Origin: Aldehydirespirator sp965116195
Lineage (GTDB): Bacteria; Actinomycetota; Acidimicrobiia; Acidimicrobiales; Aldehydirespiratoraceae
Length of the DNA stretch: 64,000 nucleotides
Assembly: GCA_965116195.1 (NCBI GenBank)
Contig: OZ220491.1
Location: 1 to 64,000, forward strand
Direction: 5' to 3'
Below, piece after piece: positions 9,301 to 16,797 of this stretch. The translations under genes were made by a program, and so were the position numbers. Positions within the stretch are counted from its first letter, which is position 1; each line of letters opens with the position of its first letter. The notes beneath the pieces are model-generated. The model saw nothing but the letters and a program-made list of their open reading frames with translations, did not search any database and had not been told where the DNA came from.

Positions 9301-10659
9301 AAGCGGTTGCATTTCTTTTATGTGCTGTTATCTGAAGGCACTCGTGTCACATCTGGGGCAGCGCCCACCACGACCGTGCCTGCGGGTAAAGCGGCGACTG
9401 GTTTCACGGTGATGACTGATGGTGCCGAGGTTGACAAGGCGTTCACGACTGAGGACACGACGGTGTTCGTGGAAGCCGACTTCGGTGAAGAGGTGGTTGT
9501 CACTGTGCAGCTCAAAGACACTGACGGTGCTGACACCACAGCCGGTGCTGATGCTACGGGTCCTGCCCGGTTCTATGTGGTACGCGGTGTGCGTTCTGGT
9601 CACCCCACCCGTGTTTTCAGAGACGACAGCTCCTTTGATCTGGAGGGTAGCACCTATCTGGACGGACACGGGAGTTACCATGTGACCGGTGCTGATGGTA
9701 GTGTGAGTTTCTCGGTGCGGATGGACGACCCGGACGCTGACACAGCGAACAGTGAAGGTGCCATCGTCTTTGTGGTATTTGCTCACACCAACGCGCCCGG
9801 TGCTACCGGTGATCTCAACAACACCCCCGCCATCGCCGGTTTCGTGAAGTACCGCGAAGCCGGGGCGTCCACAGCCACAACAACCACGACGCTTGCGGCT
9901 ACTGATGTTGCGCCTGTGCGGGACCTCACAGCGACTCCGGCGGGTACCGGTGTGACCTTGACCTGGAAACGGCCCAGCGCCACTGCAGGTGGTTGTGCCT
10001 TGGATGCTAGTCTTCGATACGACTACTCGGTGCTAGTTGATAGTGATGATGCCACAGATGGTACTGTAATTGTCAGTGCTGATATCGAGAGCAGTAATAC
10101 GGGTGATACTGTCATATCTGTGGTAGTGACAGGTTTGACAGTGGGCACCAAGTACCGAGCGAACGTGAATGCAGTTATGTCAAGCTGCGAGTCAATCTTT
10201 AGGACTGCGCGTTGGACTCAGACCGGGACTGGAACAACCCCCACAACCACTACTACTACTACCACAACCACTACTACTACTACTACTACCACCACGACGA
10301 CGACTACGACTACCACGCTTGCGGCTACTGATGTTGCGCCTGTGCGGGACCTCACAGCGACTCCGGCGGGTACCGGTGTGACCTTGACTTGGAAACGGCC
10401 CAGCGCCACTGTAGGTGGTTGTGCTTTGGATGCTAGTCTTCGATACGACTACTCGGTGCTAGTTGATAGTGATGATGCCACAGATGGCACTGAAATTGCC
10501 AGTGCTAATATCGAGAGCAGTAATACGGGTGATACTGTCATATCTGTGGTAGTGACAGGTTTGACAGTGGGCACCAAGTACCGAGCGTTCGTGAATGCAG
10601 TTATGTCAAGGTGCGACTCGACCTTTAGGTTTGCGTATTGGACTCAGACCGGTACCTGA
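6397..10659 (+). CDS. Large SLH-domain surface protein with Ig/FN3 modules and poly-Thr linkers
   Basis: 1,420 residues from ATG 6397, chosen for its AAGGAAAGG ribosome binding site. A basic N-region (GGRRGSGRCGWW) is followed by a hydrophobic core LAVLFVVGLVGSVVVV and an AGSA-like cleavage site near residue 58: a signal peptide. Three SLH-type repeats follow at about 65-290, with FDPSGFVTRSQLALMLHRAA, then FSPDMPATRLEVVSALVAFL, then FDPSGLVPRKNVASFVTRLL, expected to hold the protein on the cell wall. The middle consists of beta-rich repeats resembling Ig-like domains. Polythreonine stretches (8692-8808, 10230-10316), likely glycosylated linkers, separate the modules. The C-terminus is two near-identical FN3 domains. 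No sortase motif or C-terminal membrane anchor is seen. A good rho-independent terminator follows. Role in adhesion or S-layer is inferred. Confidence 0.85.
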   Translation: MSQLFSGSRWGGGGLSVLGSRSGGRRGSGRCGWWSGLAVLFVVGLVGSVVVVSPAGSAVVTVGAGNTAVADKLPVFSACVGEALDDSGFGDIEGLGAEEAINCLAYYGVTVGKTAERFDPSGFVTRSQLALMLHRAAKIAGLDLTGDGAGGFSDVEGLDEERRDAIGVLTANMILAGTADDMFSPDMPATRLEVVSALVAFLRLASPDLFNTDGSLKGVAATKVDHFADARSMLSRGDDDLVSIAYELGLTTGSAGDQAAFDPSGLVPRKNVASFVTRLLAHTNVRPVGLTAQADGRTVVVSVRDSDFMPVRAEIIDGFYVATDDEGKAFDNLGECAALVKAVESGTTKCQVDVVDPATDADGNTRLSVTDASGSDVTVWVWSGRVGDKFDEDTEVFKLRLASLPVAASSLMVSPAQAKTFHVRFGSSLEFTGQLQSTNTEGVTSNATVGTDGSKPAKYSLQKKTYTGQHSTVAAATAAALVSVTEAATVTSDSNGRVSFTVTASDPNPTSVGQYRTVVWTLTPSENAPAGAKEQFVVFSDAASVVSHVTPTPVHPYVVVNAAGTSGSNSIQVAVRDQYGVGMRNQPVLLTSSLNTDTMTVSVLPKSERRTGSDGMVRIGYTQKVDTASKETITATWNGDAAGAADTGCHSANSDGKDRCGETSVLWAIRTSKEAQPAGDKLLVLAGNTATGEIIVDSDNGDPVVPHQVRYDDNDIFLLNGNFVTKTAFEAALAKALMEMPIVARLHWESYDHDNSADIARFELTTTDTTTTTTTTTTTTMSSDGTTTTTTTTTMATTTTTAAQVAAESLTITADDEEVAKTMMTDTAGTSYYAMKFGDWSRFTIQLQYTDENDGDKVKNTSVGADGTNPVTLRTYTSKVDGTVTTATDNSDAQVSSSSVTPACASACAQTVVTDADPDHLVTDSAGRASFVVAAPADPDTSTANTVQTRVIRVVEEVNGPAASGNTNKRLHFFYVLLSEGTRVTSGAAPTTTVPAGKAATGFTVMTDGAEVDKAFTTEDTTVFVEADFGEEVVVTVQLKDTDGADTTAGADATGPARFYVVRGVRSGHPTRVFRDDSSFDLEGSTYLDGHGSYHVTGADGSVSFSVRMDDPDADTANSEGAIVFVVFAHTNAPGATGDLNNTPAIAGFVKYREAGASTATTTTTLAATDVAPVRDLTATPAGTGVTLTWKRPSATAGGCALDASLRYDYSVLVDSDDATDGTVIVSADIESSNTGDTVISVVVTGLTVGTKYRANVNAVMSSCESIFRTARWTQTGTGTTPTTTTTTTTTTTTTTTTTTTTTTTTTLAATDVAPVRDLTATPAGTGVTLTWKRPSATVGGCALDASLRYDYSVLVDSDDATDGTEIASANIESSNTGDTVISVVVTGLTVGTKYRAFVNAVMSRCDSTFRFAYWTQTGT
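6425..6438 (+). repeat. Homopolymer tract of 14 G (in codons 10-14)
   Basis: A second run of 14 G lies within the surface gene, encoding RWGGGGL. A change of one base would shift the frame within the first 15 codons, so the tract could act as an on/off switch. Confidence 0.95.
8692..8810 (+). repeat. ACN trinucleotide repeat encoding polythreonine
   Basis: Mixed ACC/ACG/ACT codons encode runs of threonine broken by MSSDG and MA. It lies between two Ig-like modules of the surface protein. The mix of codons limits perfect slippage, but in-frame length change remains possible. Confidence 0.93.
9892..10655 (+). repeat. Duplicated FN3 module, 426-bp spacing
   Basis: CTTGCGGCTACTGATGTTGC begins at 9892 and again at 10318, 426 bp (142 codons) apart. 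Each copy encodes an FN3-like domain (PVRDLTATPAGTGVTLTWKR ... YDYSVLVDSDDATDGT ... VVVTGLTVGTKYRA). Copies differ at few positions, so the duplication is recent or kept alike by conversion. A polythreonine linker at 10230-10316 joins them. Confidence 0.95.
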
Positions 10660-10769
10660 ACAACCCCCACCACGGGTGGTTGATGTCTTTGACGACGCTT
10701 GAGCCAAGAACCAGCCTCCAATCGGCTTTGACAGACACCACTACTCCCAACTAGACCACCCACCACCAA

Positions 10770-10811
10770 CCCGAGAAAGGCCCCGGCAACACCGTCGGGG
10801 CTTTTCTCGGG
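10770..10811 (+). terminator. Rho-independent terminator of the surface gene
   Basis: CCCGAGAAAGGCCCC at 10770-10784 pairs with GGGGCTTTTCTCGGG at 10797-10811 around a 12-base loop, with a single G-T pair. The stem has 15 pairs. The T-run after the stem is weak, but the arm itself carries TTTT. It lies about 110 bases after the stop codon and closes the transcription unit. Confidence 0.85.
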
Positions 10812-10878
10812 TCGCATCAGGTGTGTTTGCCGGAACCTACCGGCTTGCGTGGCACAGATGTCAGCCTGATGTGGCGCT

Positions 10879-10995
10879 AACGGTCATTGACATTGCCTGA
10901 CGTTGTGGGTTGCGCCTTCGACCGGCGACGCGGTGGCAGGCCCGTCATGCTGATTGATCATTGACGGTACCTGTGGTTGTGGCCCGCGCCGGCAG
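10879..10995 (+). repeat. Right-flank copy of the GDPD-end repeat
   Basis: This segment matches 5785-5895 in order: AACGGTCATTGACA, GCGCCTTCGAC, ATTGACGGTACC, GTGGTTGTGG. The two copies bracket the entire surface-protein locus as imperfect direct repeats. The minus-strand lipid kinase gene takes its last residues (ending NDQSA) from inside this repeat. Confidence 0.82.
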
Positions 10996-11976
10996 TAGCG
11001 CTAGCGGCCATGGACGACGTTTGTGGTTGTGGGCCGCGCCGTTGGTTGCGGTCGGTGGCGACGGCATGACCAGACGCAGAGCCTGCGGTGCCCAGCGAAG
11101 ATGCAGGCGCTCGGTGGTGCCCACATAGTCGCCGTCCATCTGATAGGGGACGGGCGGCTCCGCAATCACGGTCAGGTCCTTGAGGCCGGTGTTTACTGTG
11201 GCCGCCGACAGGTCCCGCACATCCCCGGCACCGAGCGCACGTACCGCCACAGGCAACAGCCGGCGCAGTGCCAGGCTGGGCAGAATCACGACAGCCAACG
11301 GGTCCTGCAGGGTCACCGTCGGCACCAGCTTGAGACTGTGACTCCCGAGATAGGTGTACGGGTCGGCGTTGAGCACGACAGTAAAGAGTCCCTGCGCCAG
11401 GGTCTCGCCGGTGTCGTTGATTACCCGCATTGGATGACGCCGACGATGGACGCGTTGCCGCCATGTGTCCAGGGCTGCGTAGATGAACAGGGGATGCCCT
11501 GCCCAGCGTTTCCAGGGGCCGCGTCGTTCAACCTGTTCCACCACCGCCGCGTCAAAGCCGATGCCGCAGTGGAACAAGAAGTAACGCCCACCGGCCACAC
11601 CGAGACCGATCTTGGTGACAGCACCGTGCTCAAGCGCGTCAAGCACCTGTCCCGCGCCCTCAATCGGATCGTCAGCCAGGCCTATTATCCGGGCAAAGAC
11701 GTTGGTGCTTCCCCCCGGCAACGCTGCCAGGGCTGTGTCAGTACCGACAAGGCCGTTGGCGGCTTCATTGAGCGTGCCGTCACCGCCGAGCACCACCACA
11801 ACATCTGCACCCTCAGCAGCCGCCGAGCGGGCCAGACGCGTGGCATGGCCCCGCCTGGCAGTTTCGGCAAGTCGCACCTCGTGGTCAGCGGACAGTGCCT
11901 TTTGGATCACAACTCGTCGCCGTCCCGTCACTGACGAAGCTGCGGAGTTCACAAGCAGCACGATCCGCACCGGCAC
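10945..11976 (-). CDS. Diacylglycerol kinase family lipid kinase (YegS/BmrU type)
   Basis: The best start is GTG 11976, giving 343 residues beginning PVRIVLLVNSAAS. The frame extends to 12081, but those extra 35 codons are low-complexity repeat (GVTRRL, GVPRRL). Motifs of the family are present: VNSAAS near the N-terminus, the nucleotide-binding VVLGGDGTLNEAANGL, LPGGSTNVFAR, GIGFDAAVVEQVE and, near the end, QMDGDYVG. Enzymes of this type phosphorylate diacylglycerol, sphingoid bases or related lipids at the membrane face. The C-terminal ~35 residues (HNHKRRPWPLALLPA...) run into the repeat shared with the GDPD locus and may be a recent extension. Convergent to the surface gene. Confidence 0.88.
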   Translation of the reverse strand: MPVRIVLLVNSAASSVTGRRRVVIQKALSADHEVRLAETARRGHATRLARSAAAEGADVVVVLGGDGTLNEAANGLVGTDTALAALPGGSTNVFARIIGLADDPIEGAGQVLDALEHGAVTKIGLGVAGGRYFLFHCGIGFDAAVVEQVERRGPWKRWAGHPLFIYAALDTWRQRVHRRRHPMRVINDTGETLAQGLFTVVLNADPYTYLGSHSLKLVPTVTLQDPLAVVILPSLALRRLLPVAVRALGAGDVRDLSAATVNTGLKDLTVIAEPPVPYQMDGDYVGTTERLHLRWAPQALRLVMPSPPTATNGAAHNHKRRPWPLALLPARATTTGTVNDQSA

Positions 11977-11984
11977 AGTCTGGC

Positions 11985-12120
11985 GTGCCCCGGGCCGTTG
12001 CAGCACCCACAGAAGCCGCCGTGGCACACCTGGAGCCTGGAGCCGCCGTGTCACACCGGGGGCCGATACGGGGACACTCAAGAGCAGCCGTGGGACAAGC
12101 AGAAGGCGCTGTGGGACACT
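11985..12120 (-). repeat. Degenerate short repeats before the lipid kinase
   Basis: CGCCGTGGCACACCTGGAGC-like units and GGGACACTCA(A/G)(G/A)AG blocks recur several times at about 20-30 base intervals. They fall between the divergent lipid kinase and etfB starts, so they are probably junction repeats rather than coding sequence. Confidence 0.6.
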
Positions 12121-12127
12121 CAGAAAG

Positions 12128-12157
12128 TTGTCAGCAACTCTGAAGGGAAATTATCTG
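12128..12157 (+). promoter_or_regulatory. Possible promoter for etfBA
   Basis: TTGTCA at 12128-12133 and TATCTG at 12152-12157 are separated by 18 bases, a plausible -35/-10 pair about 45 bases before the etfB ATG at 12204. It is based only on similarity to the general sigma-70 pattern. Confidence 0.35.
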
Positions 12158-12203
12158 CGCTCCTGTGTTCGTTTCTGTGACGCAGATGGCACACTTGGCA
12201 GCT

Positions 12204-12983
12204 ATGAAAGTTGTTGTCTGCGTCAAGCAGATCCCCGACCCTGCCGATCCCGGCTCGCTGGATCCCGAGACCCACACCCTTCGGCGCAATGTCAAGTTGA
12301 TCCTTGACGAGTCCGACTCGTACGGGATCGAGATGGCCCTGCAACTTGTGGAGGCTGCCGGTGAGGGGTCTGTACATCTTGTTTCGATGGTGCCGAACTC
12401 CGAGGTGAGCGGCCTGCGCACGGCTCTGGCAATGGGCGCTGACTCGGCCACTCTCATCAGCGACGAAGCGTTGGTCGGCTCTGATGCCCTGGGGACTGCC
12501 AAGGTGCTGGCGGCGGCTGTCAGACGAGCCGAGCCCGACCTGGTGCTCGCCGCCACGGAGTCAAGTGACGGCTACACGGGGGTCGTACCTGCACAGGTGG
12601 CTGAATTGCTGGAGTTGCCTTCGGTGACCTTCGCCAAAGAGGTGACCATCAACGACGGCACGGCCACCGTCAGGCGTCAAACCGAAGCTGGTGCTGATCT
12701 GGTGGAGTGCCCTCTGCCGGCTGTGGTGTCTGTGACTGCTGGCGTGGTCGAGCCTCGCTACCCGTCTTTCAAAGGAATCATGCAGGCAAAGAAAAAGCCG
12801 GTTGATGAGGTCGGTATCGCGGAACTGGGCATAGCTGCCACCCAAACAGGATGGCCCGGCGCTGGCCAGGTAATAGTTGATGTTTCTGAGGCACCGGCAC
12901 GTTCGGCGGGCGAGGTGTTCGAGGACGAGGGAGATGCCCATGAGCGCATCGTGGCCTTCCTCGAAGATCTGAAGCTCATCTGA
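12204..12983 (+). CDS. etfB: Electron transfer flavoprotein beta subunit
   Basis: 259 residues from ATG 12204 (MKVVVCVKQIPDPADPGSLD), the characteristic EtfB N-terminus; the frame extends to 12165 but that would add residues not found in the family. Further blocks are VHLVSMVP, GADSATLISDEALVGSD, the ETF-beta signature region VLAATESSDGYTGVVPAQVA, and VVEPRYPSFKGIMQAKKKPV. The protein binds AMP and, with EtfA, carries electrons from acyl-CoA and other dehydrogenases to ETF:quinone oxidoreductase. etfA follows after 9 bases, in the same operon. Confidence 0.96.
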   Translation: MKVVVCVKQIPDPADPGSLDPETHTLRRNVKLILDESDSYGIEMALQLVEAAGEGSVHLVSMVPNSEVSGLRTALAMGADSATLISDEALVGSDALGTAKVLAAAVRRAEPDLVLAATESSDGYTGVVPAQVAELLELPSVTFAKEVTINDGTATVRRQTEAGADLVECPLPAVVSVTAGVVEPRYPSFKGIMQAKKKPVDEVGIAELGIAATQTGWPGAGQVIVDVSEAPARSAGEVFEDEGDAHERIVAFLEDLKLI

Positions 12984-12992
12984 GGAGGCGAC

Positions 12993-13964
12993 ATGACACT
13001 TGATCGGATCTGGGTTTATGGTGAGGCGACTGCTGACGGCGTTGCCACGATCACCTTGGAGATGCTGGCCAAAGCCCGTGGACTGGCTGACACAGTTGAG
13101 GTGTTCATCGGGGGTGACGGGTCAGCGGTGGCAGGCGAACTCGGTGCCCACGGCGCGTCGGTCGTCTACGCCACCGGTGATCTGGGCGGCGCAATGCAGG
13201 GCGTGTCGGTTGCCTCGGCTGTCGCTGCGTTGCTCTCAAACGGCTCGGTTCAGGTGCCTGATGTGTTCATGCTGGGCACCACTTATGACGGGCGTGACGT
13301 GGCCGCTCGCCTTTCAGTGAAACTTGATGTCGGCGTGTTGTCAAATGTGATGGATCTCGTGGCTGAAGGTGGCGATCTGCTGGGAATCGAGCCGATCTTT
13401 GGTGGCACACACAACGTGACCTCGAAGTTCACCGGCGACGGGCCGGGTATCTGGCTGGTGCGGCCCAAGTCTTTTGAACCTTCAGAGGTGGGTGGCACGG
13501 AGGCGCAGGTCGTTGACCTGCCGGTGCCCGAGTTGGGAGCTGTGGGCGGGGCGGTGGTGCGTGACCGCTTCACCGAGGAGTCCGAGGGGCCCAAACTTGA
13601 CGAGGCCGCCATCGTGGTATCCGGTGGTCGGGGCCTGGGCTCGGCTGAGGCTTATGCCTTGGTTGAGCGTCTTGCCAAGAGCCTCGGTGCTGCACCCGGG
13701 GCCAGCCGGGCCATCGTAGATGCCGGCTGGGTTCCTTACAGCTACCAGGTGGGTCAGACCGGCAAGGTTGTGAAGCCGACCGTCTACCTCGCCTGTGGTA
13801 TCTCCGGTGCCACCCAGCATCTCGTGGGCATGAAAGGCTCCAAGAACATCATTGCTGTCAACAAGGATTCTGAAGCCCCGATCTTCGGCGTTGCTGACCT
13901 GGGCATCGTCGGCGATGTTCACAAGGTCCTGCCCAAACTGAGCGAAGCTCTGGAAGCCCGCTAG
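12993..13964 (+). CDS. etfA: Electron transfer flavoprotein alpha subunit
   Basis: 323 residues, ATG 12993 preceded by GAGGAGG. The N-terminal domain (IWVYGEATADGVATITLEML) mirrors EtfB. The C-terminal FAD-binding domain has AAIVVSGGRGLGSAEAY, ASRAIVDAGWVPYSYQVGQTG with the ETF-alpha signature, KPTVYLACGISGATQHLVGM and INKDSEAPIFGVADLGIVGD (V at INKD position here). FAD is held between the domains. Partner of the preceding gene; length is normal for the family. A short hairpin follows. Confidence 0.97.
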   Translation: MTLDRIWVYGEATADGVATITLEMLAKARGLADTVEVFIGGDGSAVAGELGAHGASVVYATGDLGGAMQGVSVASAVAALLSNGSVQVPDVFMLGTTYDGRDVAARLSVKLDVGVLSNVMDLVAEGGDLLGIEPIFGGTHNVTSKFTGDGPGIWLVRPKSFEPSEVGGTEAQVVDLPVPELGAVGGAVVRDRFTEESEGPKLDEAAIVVSGGRGLGSAEAYALVERLAKSLGAAPGASRAIVDAGWVPYSYQVGQTGKVVKPTVYLACGISGATQHLVGMKGSKNIIAVNKDSEAPIFGVADLGIVGDVHKVLPKLSEALEAR

Positions 13965-13971
13965 AGCCTTT

Positions 13972-13988
13972 GCCTTGCCGGGCAAGGA
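13972..13988 (+). terminator. Weak hairpin after etfA
   Basis: CCTTGC (13973-13978) and GCAAGG (13982-13987) form a six-pair stem with a three-base loop, eight bases after the etfA stop. There is no T-run, so termination strength is doubtful. Confidence 0.3.
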
Positions 13989-14010
13989 GGCTGACGAATT
14001 GCCGAGTTGA

Positions 14011-14148
14011 TCAGTCGTCGTTGGTGATGGTGCCGGTGGCCTCGGTGTTCATCTTGGTTCCGCTGTCGAAGTACACACGATGGTCATCGGTGCGCAGGTT
14101 GTTCAGCCACAGGATCACCGTTTCGTCCGGTTCGACATCAGTGTCTCC
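14011..14148 (-). pseudogene. Calx-beta domain C-terminal remnant
   Basis: On the minus strand, about 45 residues reading GDTDVEPDETVILWLNN ... GTITNDD end at a stop at 14011. The pattern gDxxxEpdEtfxvxL ... GTItnDD is the hallmark end of Calx-beta repeats in large extracellular proteins. Upstream of residue GDTD the frame carries no recognisable domain, and no signal peptide is present, so this is the tail of a deleted surface protein gene. The 230 bases from 14149 to 14378 show no gene. Confidence 0.65.
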
Positions 14149-14284
14149 CTTGACTTCACAAGACTTCCATGCACTTGGTACCTTTACGCCCGACACCCCA
14201 GTTTGGGTTTGTGTCGGCTTGGGGCTTTGCGTGGGGATGAGCCGGATTTGAGAGTGAGGATGGGAGGATGGCGCAGAACATGTG

Positions 14285-14375
14285 ATGGCGGGCCTGCGTG
14301 GGACGGGGCCCCACACAACATGTTTCCGCCCATATAGGTGTATATGCGGCGGGGCCTGCGTGGGATGGGCTGGAT
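14285..14375 (-). repeat. Duplication near the SCO1664-family gene end
   Basis: GGGCCTGCGTGGGA(C/T)GGG occurs at about 14290 and 14352, roughly 62 bp apart, just beyond the stop of the minus-strand gene at 14379. Confidence 0.7.
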
Positions 14376-14378
14376 GGG

Positions 14379-15140
14379 TCAGATGAGGGGCCAGGGCCAG
14401 CGGTGGCCGTGGTCGTCCTCGGGGAACCGGCCCTCGTTCACCAGTGCCTCGGTTCGAGCCAGTGTGGTGGCTCTCTCCAGCGGTGTGAGCGCCTCCGCCA
14501 CCGGTTCGGGCAGGCCGTTGTCCAGCAGTCTCTGCAGGTCTCGTTGCACCCGGTCGGGCAGGTCGTCGCCAGCGAAGTCCCAGATCACGGTGCGGAGTTT
14601 GAACTCAACATGAAATGAAAGTCCGTTGTCGATGGCCCACACGGTGCCGTCAGTACCGAGCAGGCAATGACCCGACTTGCGGTCAGTGCTGTTGATCACG
14701 AAGTCAAGTGCGCACAGCCTCTGGAACTGCGGTTGCAGGCGTGGCTGTGACACCAACGTGAAGTAGTGCTCCTCGAAGTGCGCCGGCATGAACAGCTGCA
14801 GCGAGCCCTCGCCGAAGGGCAGGTCGTTGCGCATCACGGTCGGAGGCACCAGATCCCATCTGAGTGCGCTGTCCATCAGAAACGCTGCGGTCTCGCGGCG
14901 AGCCAGGCCGGGCGGGAAGTCCCACAGGCGTCGCTCGCCGCGCCGGGGCTTGTAGACGGCTTGTGCGCACAGGTCGTCATGGGACACATCCGCCAGGAAG
15001 GTGGCGTTGGAGCTGTAGGGCATGCGACCCAGCAACTCCACTTCGCCAGAAGCAAGCAGCGCCACCGCACGGTCGGTGTTTATGGGAGGCCGGTCCCTGA
15101 TGGGTGACCGGCTCTCGGTGTCAGCTGTGCCGGTGCTCAT
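14379..15140 (-). CDS. SCO1664 family protein (PI-kinase-like fold)
   Basis: 253 residues from ATG 15140. It begins with a Ser/Thr-rich leader and ALLASGEVELLGRMPYSSN, followed by KPRRGERRLWDFPPGLARRE, LVPPTVMRNDLPFGEGSLQL, FVINSTDRKSGHCLL and IDNGLSFHVEFKLRTVIWDF. This is the highly conserved actinobacterial SCO1664 family, distantly related to phosphatidylinositol-kinase-like folds; the D..N..D arrangement resembles a kinase active site. Function is unknown. It lies in the usual gene order with DUF3090 and an MSMEG_4193-type phosphatase, a set often found next to mshC (mycothiol synthesis); mshC itself is not in the window. Confidence 0.92.
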   Translation of the reverse strand: MSTGTADTESRSPIRDRPPINTDRAVALLASGEVELLGRMPYSSNATFLADVSHDDLCAQAVYKPRRGERRLWDFPPGLARRETAAFLMDSALRWDLVPPTVMRNDLPFGEGSLQLFMPAHFEEHYFTLVSQPRLQPQFQRLCALDFVINSTDRKSGHCLLGTDGTVWAIDNGLSFHVEFKLRTVIWDFAGDDLPDRVQRDLQRLLDNGLPEPVAEALTPLERATTLARTEALVNEGRFPEDDHGHRWPWPLI

Positions 15141-15299
15141 TGGGATGGAAGCGTTGAGTTGCAGTTCCCGATGGGCGTTGCAGAGCAGTGTCGGTGATCA
15201 TGGTGGTGGAAGCGCCGGTACCTGGCACGGCGGTTGAGATGATGAGGCTTGGGCGTGCAGCGTCGCTGGTGGTTTCGGCGGCCATGGTCACCGCTTTGG

Positions 15300-15480
15300 C
15301 CGACAGGTGGGTGAACAACGCTCAGCTTGGCATGCGCACCAGCCGTTGTGAAGTAACTGGGAGCGCATCGTCGCTGACGGGCCCTCCTCGCATTCCTTGA
15401 GGCCAAAGGCCCCAAAGTTGTGAGGTAACTGGTAGCGCATCGTCGTCGGCACGCTCAGTTTTGGCATGCGCACCAGCCGT
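15300..15480 (-). repeat. Duplication of the DUF3090 gene end
   Basis: The 314-base gap 15141-15454 holds no gene. GGCATGCGCACCAGCCGTTGT occurs at about 15329 and 15463; GTAACTGG(G/T)AGCGCATCGTCG occurs twice, at about 15353 and 15427. These copy the final codons of DUF3090 (NGWCAC). Confidence 0.88.
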
Positions 15481-15958
15481 TGTTGTAGGGCTCAAGTGGT
15501 CGTGAGCACCAGGGGCAGGGCGGGCGGCCCGATGCCACCACGTTGCGGGTTCGCGTCACAAGGCCAGCGACCTGCTCACGGGTCAGGCTGAAGTGTGCCG
15601 AGGCGCGGTCCTCGTCTTCGTCCCCCTCCTCATCGGTAACCGCCTCCTCTGCCACGAGGATCACACGGTCGTCGGACTCGTCATAAGCGATGCCCATGGC
15701 ACCGATCGTCCATGCCTCAATCACCGGCTCGCGCATGTCCAGATCACTGGGCGGCTCACCCGTCTTGGTTGGGGGCAGGTCCTTGAGCACCCTCTCGAGG
15801 TACTCGGCGAGAGCCGCTGCCTGGCCCTTCTCAAGCTTGAGCGACACCAGCGAACCCTCGGCAGCGCATTGCAGGTAGAAAACTCGTTGCCCTTTCGGGC
15901 CGAGCGTTCCCACAGTGAGAATGTCCACCGCCTCGAAGTGGAAGGACTCGCCGCTCAT
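15455..15958 (-). CDS. DUF3090 family protein
   Basis: 167 residues from ATG 15958, overlapping the preceding phosphatase stop by four bases (ATGA). It starts SGESFHFEAVDILTVGTLGP, has GQRVFYLQCAAEG and LKLEKGQAAALAEYLERVL, an acidic segment, then ARARTRNVV-like FSLTREQVAGLVTRTRNVV, and ends with two CxxC-type pairs, CPWCSRPL and GWCACQN, that suggest a zinc site. This is the standard DUF3090/YIII family layout in actinobacteria. Function is unknown; coupling to the phosphatase suggests a joint role. Confidence 0.92.
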   Translation of the reverse strand: MSGESFHFEAVDILTVGTLGPKGQRVFYLQCAAEGSLVSLKLEKGQAAALAEYLERVLKDLPPTKTGEPPSDLDMREPVIEAWTIGAMGIAYDESDDRVILVAEEAVTDEEGDEDEDRASAHFSLTREQVAGLVTRTRNVVASGRPPCPWCSRPLEPYNNGWCACQN

Positions 15959-16746
15959 GAGGGTTGCAACGCGGCGAGGTCATTGCCGGTGTTGTTGATG
16001 GTGAGAACCACCGGGCCTGTCGGAGCGTAAACGACAGCGGTCACCGAACAGGGCGAGACCACGATGCGCTGGAACAGATCCAGAGGCGTTCCTGCTGCTG
16101 CTGCTGCCACTGCTTTGATCACGTCTGCATGGGACACGGCAACCACCGTCTGGCCCTTGTGTCGAGCCGCGATAACGGCTGTCGCGTCAAGCGCTCGGGC
16201 TTGCATCTCCGTGAACGCTTCCCCACCCGGGAAGCGAAACGCACTCGGGTGGTTCTGAACGGTTGCCCATTCCTTGCGTTGGCGTAACTGCTGGAGCTTG
16301 TGTCCCGTCCAGCGGCCGAAGTCGCACTCGATGAGGCCCTGGTTCTTGCGTACCCGCAGTCCGCAGGCTCTGGCGATTGGGGTGGCCGTCTCAATGGTGC
16401 GTTCCATCGGTGATGCGTACACGGCGCTCACCCGTCCCAGTGTCGCCAACCGCTCAGCCACCGCCTCGGCCTGGGCTTGACCCTGTGGCGACAGGTGCAG
16501 TCCCGGCGCTCGGCCAGGCAACACTGTCCCGGTGGTGGGTGTCTGACCATGACGAACCAGCAGCATCACCGTGGCAGCCGAGGTCTTGTTGTCCTGGGTT
16601 TGTTGACGTTCGGAGCGCCGAGCGTCCCCGTCAATGTCGGCAGTCGAGGTCGCCGCGGCCTCCTCATCCGGGGTGTCAGCCGGGGCTTGAGCGCTGGACA
16701 TAGCACCGGTCAAGGTATCCGAACCCGCGCCCTCTCCGCGCAACAT
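15955..16746 (-). CDS. MSMEG_4193-type histidine phosphatase
   Basis: 263 residues if ATG 16746 is used; the conserved part starts only at TVMLLVRHGQTPTTG (about residue 60), so a later start near MSSAQ or VMLLVRHG is possible. The RHG motif, YASPMERTIETA, IECDFGRWTGHKL, FPGGEAFTEMQAR and VAVSHADVIKAV give all catalytic residues of the phosphoglycerate-mutase/acid-phosphatase superfamily. It is the TIGR-type MSMEG_4193 subfamily, conserved next to DUF3090 and SCO1664 genes. The substrate is unknown. The start is 51 bases from the divergent accessory gene at 16798. Confidence 0.88.
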   Translation of the reverse strand: MLRGEGAGSDTLTGAMSSAQAPADTPDEEAAATSTADIDGDARRSERQQTQDNKTSAATVMLLVRHGQTPTTGTVLPGRAPGLHLSPQGQAQAEAVAERLATLGRVSAVYASPMERTIETATPIARACGLRVRKNQGLIECDFGRWTGHKLQQLRQRKEWATVQNHPSAFRFPGGEAFTEMQARALDATAVIAARHKGQTVVAVSHADVIKAVAAAAAGTPLDLFQRIVVSPCSVTAVVYAPTGPVVLTINNTGNDLAALQPS

Positions 16747-16797
16747 CAGTCGGCCACCGAGTACGATTTCGTGAGGCCACCGACCACGAGGAGAGAC

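Noticed and set aside
11023..11934. 303-codon plus-strand frame opposite the lipid kinase
   Set aside because: Antisense shadow: the minus strand carries all motifs of the lipid kinase family.
15188..15400. 70-codon plus-strand frame between the SCO1664 and DUF3090 genes
   Set aside because: The interval is made of copies of the DUF3090 3' end, and the frame shows no ribosome binding site.
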